DNA from: Candidatus Thorarchaeota archaeon MP8T_1
Lineage (GTDB): Archaea > Asgardarchaeota > Thorarchaeia > Thorarchaeales > Thorarchaeaceae
Direction: 5' to 3'
Length of the DNA stretch: 5,101 bases
NCBI GenBank assembly: GCA_002825465.1
Contig: PJER01000146.1
Span: 1 to 5,101 of the forward strand
The position numbers and the translations under genes are program-made. The notes under the pieces are model-generated. The model ran no database searches, had not been told where the DNA came from, and worked only from the letters and a program-made list of their open reading frames with translations. Positions 1 through 5,090 of this stretch are shown here, in pieces. How positions within the stretch are numbered: position 1 is the stretch's first letter; every line of letters begins with the position of its first letter.

Positions 1-282
1 TTCGTGTTCCTGATTTCTGTATGGGTTCCAAGATGGTTTTGCAGGTGGCTTTGTCCAGCAGGGTGGCTGTACAGTGTCTTTTCGCGAGAAGCATTGATTG
101 GAATTGGTAGAAATCCAGCCCGGTGCACACCGGATACCTGTAATGTTTGTGAAGTCGTCTGTCCTATGAATATCCGAATCCGAAAATATCCATACCAACA
201 CATGCATAGCCCTGACTGTATCATGTGCCTAGAATGCAAGAGCCACTGTCCCAACAGTGCAATTGTAATTCGATTCTCATAA
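1..282 (+). CDS. NapH-like 4Fe-4S membrane protein, C-terminal fragment
   Basis: This is the C-terminal end of an iron-sulfur protein whose start lies left of the window. The frame is open at base 1, so the GTG at 4 is probably an internal Val. Numbering from that GTG, the fragment opens with a hydrophobic stretch leading into FCRWLCPAGW, the C-x3-CP signature that follows the last membrane helix in NapH/MauN/CcoG-type proteins. Two cluster motifs follow: C41-x4-C46-x2-C49-x3-C53-P, and a canonical C72-x2-C75-x2-C78-x3-C82-P. In this family such domains pass electrons to or from a membrane partner, with the ferredoxin domain outside the bilayer. The first motif has four residues between its first two cysteines instead of the usual two. 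The TAA stop overlaps the stop of the convergent ModE-like gene. The exact subfamily and electron partner cannot be told from the fragment. Confidence 0.85.
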   Translation, partial: FVFLISVWVPRWFCRWLCPAGWLYSVFSREALIGIGRNPARCTPDTCNVCEVVCPMNIRIRKYPYQHMHSPDCIMCLECKSHCPNSAIVIRFS

Positions 283-636
283 ACTAAGTGAGCCGGTCTT
301 TCTCAATACGCTTTCGAAAGCTTCGCGTAGTTCAGAATAGGCCTTGATAAATTTCAGACCCTCGTCAGTCACTCGAGCGCCGCCCCCGCCTACTTTTCCA
401 CCCTTGTATGTCTCAATGAGCCGAGTACCTAGTTTCTTCTCGATTTTCCTAATCACACCCCAGGCATAGCGGTAGGACATGCCAAGTCGTTCTGCTCCCT
501 TGGTTAGTGTTCCTTCTTCAAGGACAGCAGTTAATATAGCACATGCTCCAGGACCAAAAATATACTCACCATTAGTTTCAAACCATAGTTTGTAATTTGG
601 CTTCAGGACATGTTCAGTGCCTTTCTTCGTGGGCAT
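277..636 (-). CDS. ModE-like winged-helix transcriptional regulator, DNA-binding domain only
   Basis: This 119-residue protein matches the N-terminal DNA-binding domain of ModE, the molybdate-responsive regulator. The helix-turn-helix lies at about residues 32-75, including AERLGMSYRYAWGVIRKIEK. It is followed by the family's glycine-rich wing, GGKVGGGGARVT (79-90), and a C-terminal helix that in ModE forms the dimer. There is no room for the TOBE/Mop domains that bind molybdate, so an effector, if any, must be sensed otherwise; stand-alone ModE domains are common in archaea. I chose the ATG at 636 because the conserved part begins at about KPNYKLWFE. A TTG at 681 would add 15 residues, but no convincing Shine-Dalgarno site precedes it. 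The gene is last in a minus-strand cluster, 55 bases after the zinc-finger gene, and its TGA overlaps the convergent iron-sulfur gene by 6 bases. Control of molybdenum or tungsten enzymes is inferred from the family. Confidence 0.85.
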   Translation of the reverse strand: MPTKKGTEHVLKPNYKLWFETNGEYIFGPGACAILTAVLEEGTLTKGAERLGMSYRYAWGVIRKIEKKLGTRLIETYKGGKVGGGGARVTDEGLKFIKAYSELREAFESVLRKTGSLSL

Positions 637-691
637 TCTACCACACTCCAGCCAAGTTACAATTTCTGTCTTTGTGCTCAAAGATGTTAAG

Positions 692-976
692 TTAATGACC
701 CCAGCGGAGCCGCTCAGGTTTTGTTTCTTTCTTGAAAGCTTTCTTCACTGTTTTCCAGTGATCCGCACAAACATAGATTTTCCTTGCTCGAGCATCCTTA
801 ACCTTCAAACCTGAGCTAGTAATGCTTTCCATGATTCTTACTGTTGCAAAGGACCTCTTCGATTCCTTTCTGCAACCGACAATACTGCATTCCTTTGTAG
901 ACGACACCTGAGCCACTTCGATAGTTACCGAGGAGTTAGACAATATAACGCTAACGCAGGTGTCATTCATGGTCAT
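692..976 (-). CDS. Small zinc-finger protein (C-x4-C / C-x2-H)
   Basis: This 94-residue protein of unknown function appears to bind one zinc ion through C30-x4-C35 (ECSIVGCRKE) and C70-x2-H73 (VCADHWKTVKK). A very basic tail rich in Lys ends in ERLRWGH. The layout, with CxxxxC, a basic spacer, CxxH and then a K-rich helix, resembles small zinc proteins I recall from archaeal genomes; a role in binding nucleic acid or protein is only inferred. The first 29 residues have no cysteine pair and look poorly structured. The ATG at 976 overlaps the end of the upstream AIR-synthase-related gene by 14 bases, and a second ATG at 970 overlaps it by 8 (ATGAATGA). Neither has its own Shine-Dalgarno site, so translation is probably coupled. 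A TTG at 1012 has GGTGAGG upstream, but at long spacing and with a 50-base overlap, so I did not prefer it. Confidence 0.75.
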   Translation of the reverse strand: MTMNDTCVSVILSNSSVTIEVAQVSSTKECSIVGCRKESKRSFATVRIMESITSSGLKVKDARARKIYVCADHWKTVKKAFKKETKPERLRWGH

Positions 977-1955
977 TCTTTGGAGTGAGTACTGGTCCTT
1001 TTGTGAAATCAAAGATTATGCGTTCCTCACCATCAAGAACTAGCTTGATTTCTCTTGAATTATCAACAGTCCCAATTATGCACGACGATAAAGAGTGATC
1101 TCTTGCGATACGTTCAACCTTAGAATAACTCTCTTTTGATGTAGCAACAAGAAAACCCAGGGAGATATACATTCGAAGCCAGTCTTCTAACGGGATTTCT
1201 GAGGGCTTTGATTCTTCAATCTCATCCAAGAAGAACTTGCCACCCTTACCAGAGTACTCCAACATCATCACTGCAGTACCTACAATGCCAGCCACAGAAA
1301 CATCCTTTGACGCGGTGAGAAGGTGTTGGTTAGCAAGAATGTTCATGACTGATAATCTATGCACAATCTCATCAGAGGAGCGGTCAGTGACGGAATCCCA
1401 ACCAAGAGTATAATATGCACCTCTCTGGCCTTCTCGATCAAAAAGAAGAACAAGAATATCGCCGACCATGGCTCCGCCTGCGGTGAGTAAGTCATCTTTC
1501 TGTACAGTACCTGTGGCAGATCCTACGACATAAGTCGATGATGAACGAGGGTTGGTATGCCCTCGTACAATGGGAATCTTGAAAGTGTGTGAACCAGCAA
1601 TCAAGCCATCGAGCATTGCATTCCCAATCTCAGGGTCAGAGTATGATAATGCCACTGCAAAAGAAGTCGGAGTGCCGCCTGCTGCGTAGATGTCCATGAT
1701 ATTAGCAAGTACTGCGTTAAATCCAGCTGCTCTGGGGTGCTCAAGGCATAAGTCTTCCACTATACCGTCTGTTGTTAGAAGAAGCACATCATTAGAATTT
1801 GTCAAGATCGCAGCGGAGTCCTCTCCGAGTCCGTGGGGTGTGTCTCCCTTATAGGAACGTAGTCTTAGCTTATCAATTATAGATGGAAGGACAAACTTGC
1901 GCGAGATGCCATCAAAGTTGAGTAATAAATCAACAATATCCTCAAGGCGCGTCAA
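963..1955 (-). CDS. AIR synthase-related protein, sll0787 / methanogenesis marker 2 type
   Basis: This 330-residue protein belongs to the PurM/ThiL/SelD/HypE superfamily of ATP-dependent enzymes, which activate a substrate oxygen with ATP. Visible landmarks are GEDSAAI (44-50) and TTDGI (61-65) at the nucleotide site, NIMDIYAAGGTP (85-96), GHTNPRSS (132-139), GDILVLL (165-171), the C-domain segment KDVSVAGIVGTAVMMLEYSG (217-236) and GFLVATS (267-273). The combination of NIMDIYAAGG, GHTN, LGWDSVT and KDVSVAGIVGTAVMML recalls the sll0787 family and methanogenesis marker protein 2 more than true PurM, SelD or HypE; the substrates of those families are not firmly known. The TTG at 1955 is the first usable start: an in-frame TGA lies just upstream and GGAGTGA is 6 bases away. 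The gene follows a membrane miniprotein by 29 bases and overlaps the zinc-finger gene downstream. No purine-biosynthesis genes are nearby, which argues against a PurM role. Confidence 0.85.
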   Translation of the reverse strand: MTRLEDIVDLLLNFDGISRKFVLPSIIDKLRLRSYKGDTPHGLGEDSAAILTNSNDVLLLTTDGIVEDLCLEHPRAAGFNAVLANIMDIYAAGGTPTSFAVALSYSDPEIGNAMLDGLIAGSHTFKIPIVRGHTNPRSSSTYVVGSATGTVQKDDLLTAGGAMVGDILVLLFDREGQRGAYYTLGWDSVTDRSSDEIVHRLSVMNILANQHLLTASKDVSVAGIVGTAVMMLEYSGKGGKFFLDEIEESKPSEIPLEDWLRMYISLGFLVATSKESYSKVERIARDHSLSSCIIGTVDNSREIKLVLDGEERIIFDFTKGPVLTPKNDHE

Positions 1956-1961
1956 GGGAAG

Positions 1962-1968
1962 TCACTCC
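1962..1968 (-). promoter_or_regulatory. Shine-Dalgarno site GGAGTGA for the TTG-started AIR-synthase-like gene
   Basis: On the minus strand GGAGTGA lies 6 bases before the TTG at 1955. It pairs well with the archaeal 16S 3' end and decides this rare start, because an in-frame stop further upstream excludes any longer version and no ATG follows until deep in the domain. Confidence 0.7.
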
Positions 1969-1984
1969 GTGCGCATCCCTTTCT

Positions 1985-2110
1985 CTATGGCCAAGTCAGA
2001 AAACCAACTGCGAAGGCGATTTGTCCGAGCAGAATTCCAATACCTAAGAATGATATTCCAATCATGAAATAAATGAGAGCTCTCATCTCTGGACGGATTT
2101 CCTCAAACAC
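1985..2110 (-). CDS. 41-residue single-span membrane miniprotein
   Basis: This short reading frame of 41 codons plus TAG starts with GTG and has an excellent ribosome site: AGGTGA ends 6 bases before the start. The product begins with a short charged segment (FEEIRPEMR, residues 2-10) and continues as an almost unbroken hydrophobic helix, about residues 11-38, containing YFMIGISFLGIGILLGQ, and ends TWP. That is one membrane span with a tiny cytoplasmic or outside head. The stop is 29 bases before the TTG of the AIR-synthase-like gene, so the two are probably co-transcribed, with the miniprotein first. I do not recognise a family. Miniproteins of this form often act as small subunits or regulators of a membrane complex, but that is inference here. 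The ribosome site, the operon position and the clean hydrophobic segment are what lift it above chance. Confidence 0.65.
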   Translation of the reverse strand: MFEEIRPEMRALIYFMIGISFLGIGILLGQIAFAVGFLTWP

Positions 2111-2116
2111 AGTATT

Positions 2117-2122
2117 TCACCT
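2117..2122 (-). promoter_or_regulatory. Shine-Dalgarno site AGGTGA of the membrane miniprotein
   Basis: AGGTGA on the minus strand is a perfect match to the complement of the archaeal 16S rRNA 3' end and sits 6 bases before the GTG at 2110. It is the main support for translation of the 41-codon gene. Confidence 0.6.
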
Positions 2123-2150
2123 TCGGGTTGCTACGATGGACTTCGTGTTG

Positions 2151-2157
2151 CTTATAG
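2151..2157 (-). promoter_or_regulatory. Possible TATA box of the miniprotein-AIR synthase-like operon
   Basis: CTATAAG on the minus strand lies about 45 bases before the GTG at 2110, in the 84-base gap after the Cys-rich gene. With the usual archaeal spacing of about 25 bases, transcription would start near 2128, leaving a short leader that just includes the ribosome site. The match to TATA is partial and there is no clear BRE. The operon could instead be read through from the genes upstream. Confidence 0.3.
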
Positions 2158-2194
2158 ACATTACGGGCACTATGCAAGTCGGAAACACGAAACT

Positions 2195-2497
2195 TCATGC
2201 TTTACTTCTGAGTTTCTTAGCTATATCTTTCGGAATAGCATCGGGGTATTCATCATCAGGTCCCATATCAATCATAGGACTCACTTTTTGTGCTGGAGGC
2301 TTGCATTTGCCGTCATCTGTCATCCGACGGTCCAAGCACTTAGAAAACTGGCACCATGCACCATCGCATTCCTCATCGATCCATGCGCACCATGCCTTCT
2401 TCTTACTTCCTTTCTGTATAATCTTCAGAGCAAGAGGTTTCTTCTCACATCTAAAAGTCTTACAGAGTGCATTGCATTCCACATAACCTGTTGCCAT
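2195..2497 (-). CDS. Cys-rich small protein with eight cysteines, unknown function
   Basis: I do not recognise this 100-residue protein. It has cysteines at 8, 12, 17, 37, 44, 49, 53 and 64, spaced x3, x4, x19, x6, x4, x3, x10. The two outer triplets mirror each other (C-x3-C-x4-C and C-x4-C-x3-C). Aromatic residues flank the second set, as in AWCAWIDEEC and GAWCQFSKC. Eight cysteines fit two zinc sites or two iron-sulfur clusters; there is no signal peptide or membrane span to favour disulfides. The last 35 residues, from about PPAQKVSPMIDMGPDDEYPD to the basic end, carry no cysteine. The ATG at 2497 has GGAG at 9 bases and puts the first cysteine near the N-terminus. An ATG at 2536 would overlap the preceding gene's stop (ATGA) and add 13 basic residues, but its Shine-Dalgarno site is weak. 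The gene follows the zinc-ribbon coiled-coil gene closely, so the two are likely one transcript. Confidence 0.7.
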   Translation of the reverse strand: MATGYVECNALCKTFRCEKKPLALKIIQKGSKKKAWCAWIDEECDGAWCQFSKCLDRRMTDDGKCKPPAQKVSPMIDMGPDDEYPDAIPKDIAKKLRSKA

Positions 2498-2506
2498 AGT
2501 AATTCG

Positions 2507-2510
2507 CTCC
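2507..2510 (-). promoter_or_regulatory. Shine-Dalgarno GGAG deciding the Cys-rich protein start
   Basis: The minus-strand sequence CTTGGAGC places GGAG 9 bases before the ATG at 2497. It favours this internal start over the stop-overlapping ATG at 2536, which has only a purine run before it. Confidence 0.4.
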
Positions 2511-2532
2511 AAGATCATGTTTCTTCGTCTTT

Positions 2533-3345
2533 TCATCTCTTCTTAGTAAGTTCTAGTAGTTCATCTAACCGCCTTTGGCCGCCTTCAATAACACGGACAC
2601 CGCGCTCCATCCTTGCTTTTGATGATTCATATTTGTCTCTTGAGAGGTCCCCAATCTTGAATTTCGCATCAAGTCGACTCATCTCTTTCTGAAGAGCCTT
2701 CAAAGTGTTCTTGATTCCTTTGGACCACTTGTTACCTAGTTTGATTGCTTCCTTGAGGCTTTTCCTGAGTTCCTTTATAGTTTGAAGGATTTCTATTCGT
2801 TGTTCCTCATATACACCTTTGTCAAGAGTGCTGGCTATTCCTTCCAGTTTTGATAGCCGAGCTTCGTGCTTATCAAGGGATTCTAAGATTGTTTCAAGAG
2901 CAAGTCTTTCCTTCACAGATGTCAGTTCACGTTTCCGTTGTTTAGCACGTTCGAATTCCGACCGCAGGACTTCTGCACGCGCTGTCAGTACCTCTTTGTT
3001 CGCCTGTCGAAGCTGAAGTGCTTGGCGGGTAGCTTTCGTCTGTCCAATAATTCGATCCAACTCCTCATCAAGAACTACAAGTTCAGCGCCAGATAGAAGA
3101 ACAACAGCAGCCTCATAAGGCATGTCTTGTATCACAATATCAAAATGGGGAAGTGACGGAGGCTCAATGGGAACAGATTCTTCCTCTATTTCTGCCGATT
3201 CTGTGAAGTGATTAGGGGCTGATTCTTCTAGCTCAGATTCATCCTTAGAGTCTACGGGATGTAGAGATTCTCCGCAGAGATTACAGTACTTCCCATCAGG
3301 AACTTCATGACCACAGAAAGGGCATTTAATTAGAGGTTCTGGCAT
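2533..3345 (-). CDS. Zinc-ribbon coiled-coil protein, unknown function
   Basis: This 270-residue protein has three parts. Residues 8-24 form a zinc ribbon, C8-x2-C11-x9-C21-x2-C24 (CPFCGHEVPDGKYCNLCG). Residues 25-65 are an acidic, Ser- and Glu-rich linker. After a short hydrophobic segment (about 75-92, with YEAAVVLLSGAELVVLDEEL), residues 95 to the end are highly charged helix, probably a long coiled coil broken near 170-180. Towards the end, FKIGDLSRDKYESSKARMER resembles the short 'GxLSxxxYxxxKxRLE' helix pair seen in SHOCT-like segments and in many archaeal coiled-coil proteins. No enzyme motif, signal peptide or membrane span is visible. A scaffold or adaptor role, perhaps in cell-division or membrane-remodelling machinery, is conceivable but unproven. 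The ATG at 3345 has an in-frame stop shortly upstream; AGGAG lies only one base before it, so the start may be poorly initiated or leader-dependent. The Cys-rich gene follows at once. Confidence 0.8.
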   Translation of the reverse strand: MPEPLIKCPFCGHEVPDGKYCNLCGESLHPVDSKDESELEESAPNHFTESAEIEEESVPIEPPSLPHFDIVIQDMPYEAAVVLLSGAELVVLDEELDRIIGQTKATRQALQLRQANKEVLTARAEVLRSEFERAKQRKRELTSVKERLALETILESLDKHEARLSKLEGIASTLDKGVYEEQRIEILQTIKELRKSLKEAIKLGNKWSKGIKNTLKALQKEMSRLDAKFKIGDLSRDKYESSKARMERGVRVIEGGQRRLDELLELTKKR

Positions 3346-3390
3346 TCTCCTGTTCCGTCCACATCATCAATCGGTCCATAACAGACCTCA

Positions 3391-3398
3391 AATAAATT
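3391..3398 (-). promoter_or_regulatory. Possible TATA-like element before the zinc-ribbon coiled-coil gene
   Basis: AATTTATT on the minus strand lies in the 59-base gap between two genes, about 46-53 bases before the ATG at 3345. The spacing would suit an archaeal promoter with a leader of roughly 20 bases. It is AT-rich but not a strong TATA match, and could equally serve as a weak T-rich termination region for the gene ending at 3405. Confidence 0.3.
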
Positions 3399-3404
3399 GA
3401 CAAC

Positions 3405-3722
3405 CTAATTTAGGGTGCCCAAGCGGCTCGCAACCTCGTCGAGTTGTGCTTTAGTTGTGACGATGGTTTCTGCCCCATAGGTGGGCAACACCTTCAGCTC
3501 CTCCACCAAGAGTGCAATTGCCTTCACTGAGTCAATTTCCTTTTTGTCCAAAGACCCATCAGGAAACGTAAGCGATGCTTCAATCCACTTAGCCTTAGTT
3601 TCATCAGCTGGATAGAGACAGTAAATGTAGTCCTCGTTGCTGCAGATAAAAGAGGGAGTGTTCTCCCAGGCTTCTGCCAACAGCACACCAAAAGCCTTTG
3701 CGTTTTCAGCTTTATCAGCCAT
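3405..3722 (-). CDS. Conserved-looking acidic protein of 105 residues, unknown function
   Basis: I do not recognise this protein. It is acidic and soluble, with no signal peptide or membrane span. The N-terminal half reads as helix then strands (AFGVLLAEAWENTPSFICSN, then DYIYCLYPADETKAKWIEAS), and the C-terminal half is mostly helical, ending DEVASRLGTLN. Two cysteines, at about residues 27 and 35, are too few for a metal site of their own. The ATG at 3722 is well supported: an in-frame TGA lies just upstream and GGATGA sits 6 bases before it. The gene is 82 bases downstream of the tRNA splicing endonuclease gene on the same strand and may be the last gene of that unit; the stop is followed by an AT-rich gap. 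The regular codon use and ribosome site argue that it is real. The position after an RNA-processing gene is a weak hint and not evidence of function. Confidence 0.7.
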   Translation of the reverse strand: MADKAENAKAFGVLLAEAWENTPSFICSNEDYIYCLYPADETKAKWIEASLTFPDGSLDKKEIDSVKAIALLVEELKVLPTYGAETIVTTKAQLDEVASRLGTLN

Positions 3723-3804
3723 CAGGATTCATCCTCGGGGCTAGATGTTATGCAATTGTCCTTGTCTGCGAACTTATTTGTTTTGCTCATGGATAGTAAG
3801 AGAG

Positions 3805-4374
3805 CTATGGTCGATGCCAGACGAATGAATAGTGCGCAATTTCTCCATTGGACTTCACTGTAGCAATAATGAACCGTTTTCTCACACTTGTGGCAAGCCG
3901 CCCAGCACGGACAATGTCCAGTGGAACAACTCCATTCTTCTGTGGAATCACATGCACCAGAAAAGGAGCGTGATCAAGTCCGGGACCCTTCTCATAGACT
4001 GCAAAGTCAGTCCCGAATTTCAGACCCGGGCGCACAATATATCCGCGTTCTCGAAGTTGTTGGTACACCAAGTACTGATCCTTGAATTCCTCGGATTGCT
4101 CAAGTCCGATTGTCAGTATCTCATCAAGGCTCAGTATATGATCATCCATCGCGTCAAGCACTTGTAATTTCTTTTTACTGGTTAGGAATGCGCACTCAAG
4201 AAGCGAGAGTTCTAACGGTTTGTCAAAGACAGCGGACTTTGGTTTTCGTATACCCACAGGTTGACCAAAATAACCCAGATTGTATAGGTACATTCCATCC
4301 TCAGAATTCCACACAATAGCTCTGTCGCCAACCAATCTTGCAACTGCAATCCTTTGGGTGTTTTCACTCAACAC
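3805..4374 (-). CDS. endA: tRNA splicing endonuclease (tRNA-intron lyase), archaeal homotetramer type
   Basis: This enzyme cuts bulge-helix-bulge structures at both ends of archaeal tRNA and rRNA introns, leaving 2',3'-cyclic phosphate and 5'-OH ends. At 189 residues it has the size of the single-unit (alpha4) form. Residues 8-90 form the N-terminal domain, with the typical KPLELSLLECAFL. The catalytic domain follows from about residue 98 with YQQLRERGYIVRPGLKFGTD and DFAVYEKGPGLDHAPFLVHV. The catalytic triad is visible as Tyr127, His135 and Lys166 (the Lys in SVRKRFIIATV), with the His-to-Lys distance of 31 residues that I recall for the Methanocaldococcus enzyme. The start is the GTG at 4374, 16 bases after the PhoU-like stop, with GGTG 4 bases before it; a TTG one codon later is an alternative. 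Proximity suggests co-transcription with the PhoU-like gene, though no functional link is known. Confidence 0.95.
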   Translation of the reverse strand: MLSENTQRIAVARLVGDRAIVWNSEDGMYLYNLGYFGQPVGIRKPKSAVFDKPLELSLLECAFLTSKKKLQVLDAMDDHILSLDEILTIGLEQSEEFKDQYLVYQQLRERGYIVRPGLKFGTDFAVYEKGPGLDHAPFLVHVIPQKNGVVPLDIVRAGRLATSVRKRFIIATVKSNGEIAHYSFVWHRP

Positions 4375-4390
4375 ATTGCACCAACTAGTA

Positions 4391-5053
4391 TCACATATTC
4401 AATGTGAGTGAGAGAGCTCTAATTGTTATTGCAGCATCCTCTCCGAAGTTAGCGATGTCTTCCATCATATTGAGGAAATCTCGGAATCTTAAGAGAATAG
4501 CAAGGGGTATAGTTGCAGGATAGAGAAGGGTGACAATCTCTCGTTGAACTACGTCAACCTGTTTCTCGAGCTTGCAAATCTCATCTGCGCGTTTTATTGA
4601 TTCCTCCATGTTGATAGACAAGAAACGTACTGCCTCTCTCTGTTGAATGATTTCTTCAATCACGTGCTCACTCATCTTGGCGATCTTCTCCTTAAGTTCG
4701 CCCTCAGGCTGCCAAGAGTTAGTGATTGCTGCCAGGTGATACATACACCATTCTGCACCATCGGTTAGTTTGTCATTATAATGTACAAGACGCAGAAGAT
4801 CTTCACGTTGCATCAAAGTGTTTGCTTTTGCTAGCTCAATAAGTATAGTATGTTTCAAGTCATTGCCTTTTTCTTCAAGGTCTGTAATGGCTTTCAGGTC
4901 TGCTGATGTAATGTTACTCTTTCCTGCTAGCCAGTCATTTACAGCGTTATGAACCATCTTACTCGCTGCTAAAGCAGCTCTGAAATGCTCTTCTAACATC
5001 TGAGTGATGTTACTTAGTTCTGAGTTGAGGAATCTATCATTATCCAACACCAT
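4391..5053 (-). CDS. PhoU-like DUF47 family protein
   Basis: This 220-residue all-helical protein belongs to the DUF47/PhoU-like family (TIGR00153 type), cytoplasmic proteins often paired with Pit-type phosphate transporters and thought to regulate them. It shows both helical-repeat signatures: LEEKGNDLKHTI (about 59-70) with REDLLRLVHYNDKLTDGAEW (83-102), and KLEKQVDVVQREI (161-173) with FLNMMEDIANFGEDAA (193-208). The paired E-x(n)-D residues are those that bind metal clusters in solved PhoU structures. I chose the ATG at 5053 because GGTGA lies 5 bases before it; a GTG at 5062 would sit on that site and add three residues. No transporter gene is in the window; a pit gene could lie beyond the right edge but there is no sign of it. 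The gene heads the unit with endA, after a TATA-like element at the window end. The family is clear, the partner is not. Confidence 0.88.
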   Translation of the reverse strand: MVLDNDRFLNSELSNITQMLEEHFRAALAASKMVHNAVNDWLAGKSNITSADLKAITDLEEKGNDLKHTILIELAKANTLMQREDLLRLVHYNDKLTDGAEWCMYHLAAITNSWQPEGELKEKIAKMSEHVIEEIIQQREAVRFLSINMEESIKRADEICKLEKQVDVVQREIVTLLYPATIPLAILLRFRDFLNMMEDIANFGEDAAITIRALSLTLNM

Positions 5054-5058
5054 GATGC

Positions 5059-5063
5059 TCACC
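5059..5063 (-). promoter_or_regulatory. Shine-Dalgarno GGTGA setting the PhoU-like start
   Basis: GGTGA on the minus strand ends 5 bases before the ATG at 5053. It contains the GTG at 5062 that would otherwise look like the longest start, so the ATG is the better call. Confidence 0.5.
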
Positions 5064-5090
5064 CACTGAGCTGGAGTCGGTTGGAGTATC

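Noticed and set aside
617..814. Plus-strand frame of 65 codons across the ModE/zinc-finger gene junction
   Set aside because: It is antisense to two supported genes, and its composition has no recognisable protein features.
963..1955. Annotation as purM, selD, thiL or hypE
   Set aside because: Superfamily motifs fit, but the mid-protein segments match the sll0787/methanogenesis-marker-2 style better. There is no selenocysteine/cysteine loop of SelD, no C-terminal cysteine of HypE, and no pathway neighbours.
1962..1976. Five-codon upstream frame (ATG CGC ACG GAG TGA) before the AIR-synthase-like gene
   Set aside because: It consists mostly of the Shine-Dalgarno sequence itself and has no ribosome site; it is expected by chance.
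2073..2486. Long plus-strand open frame of 137 codons
   Set aside because: It lies antisense to the Cys-rich gene and the membrane miniprotein gene, its translation has no domain pattern, and the minus strand carries ribosome sites and a coherent operon.
2288..2692. Second long plus-strand open frame of 134 codons
   Set aside because: The product is Ser/Leu-rich low-complexity sequence, as expected from the complement of the Lys/Glu-rich coiled-coil and Cys-rich genes.
3404..3414. CCTAATTTAGG palindrome at the stop of the 105-residue gene, considered as a terminator
   Set aside because: The stem would leave a one-base loop, and only a broken T-rich stretch follows on the minus strand; too weak to call.
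3832..4167. Plus-strand frames opposite endA
   Set aside because: endA is certain from its catalytic residues; the opposing frames have no motifs and no ribosome sites.
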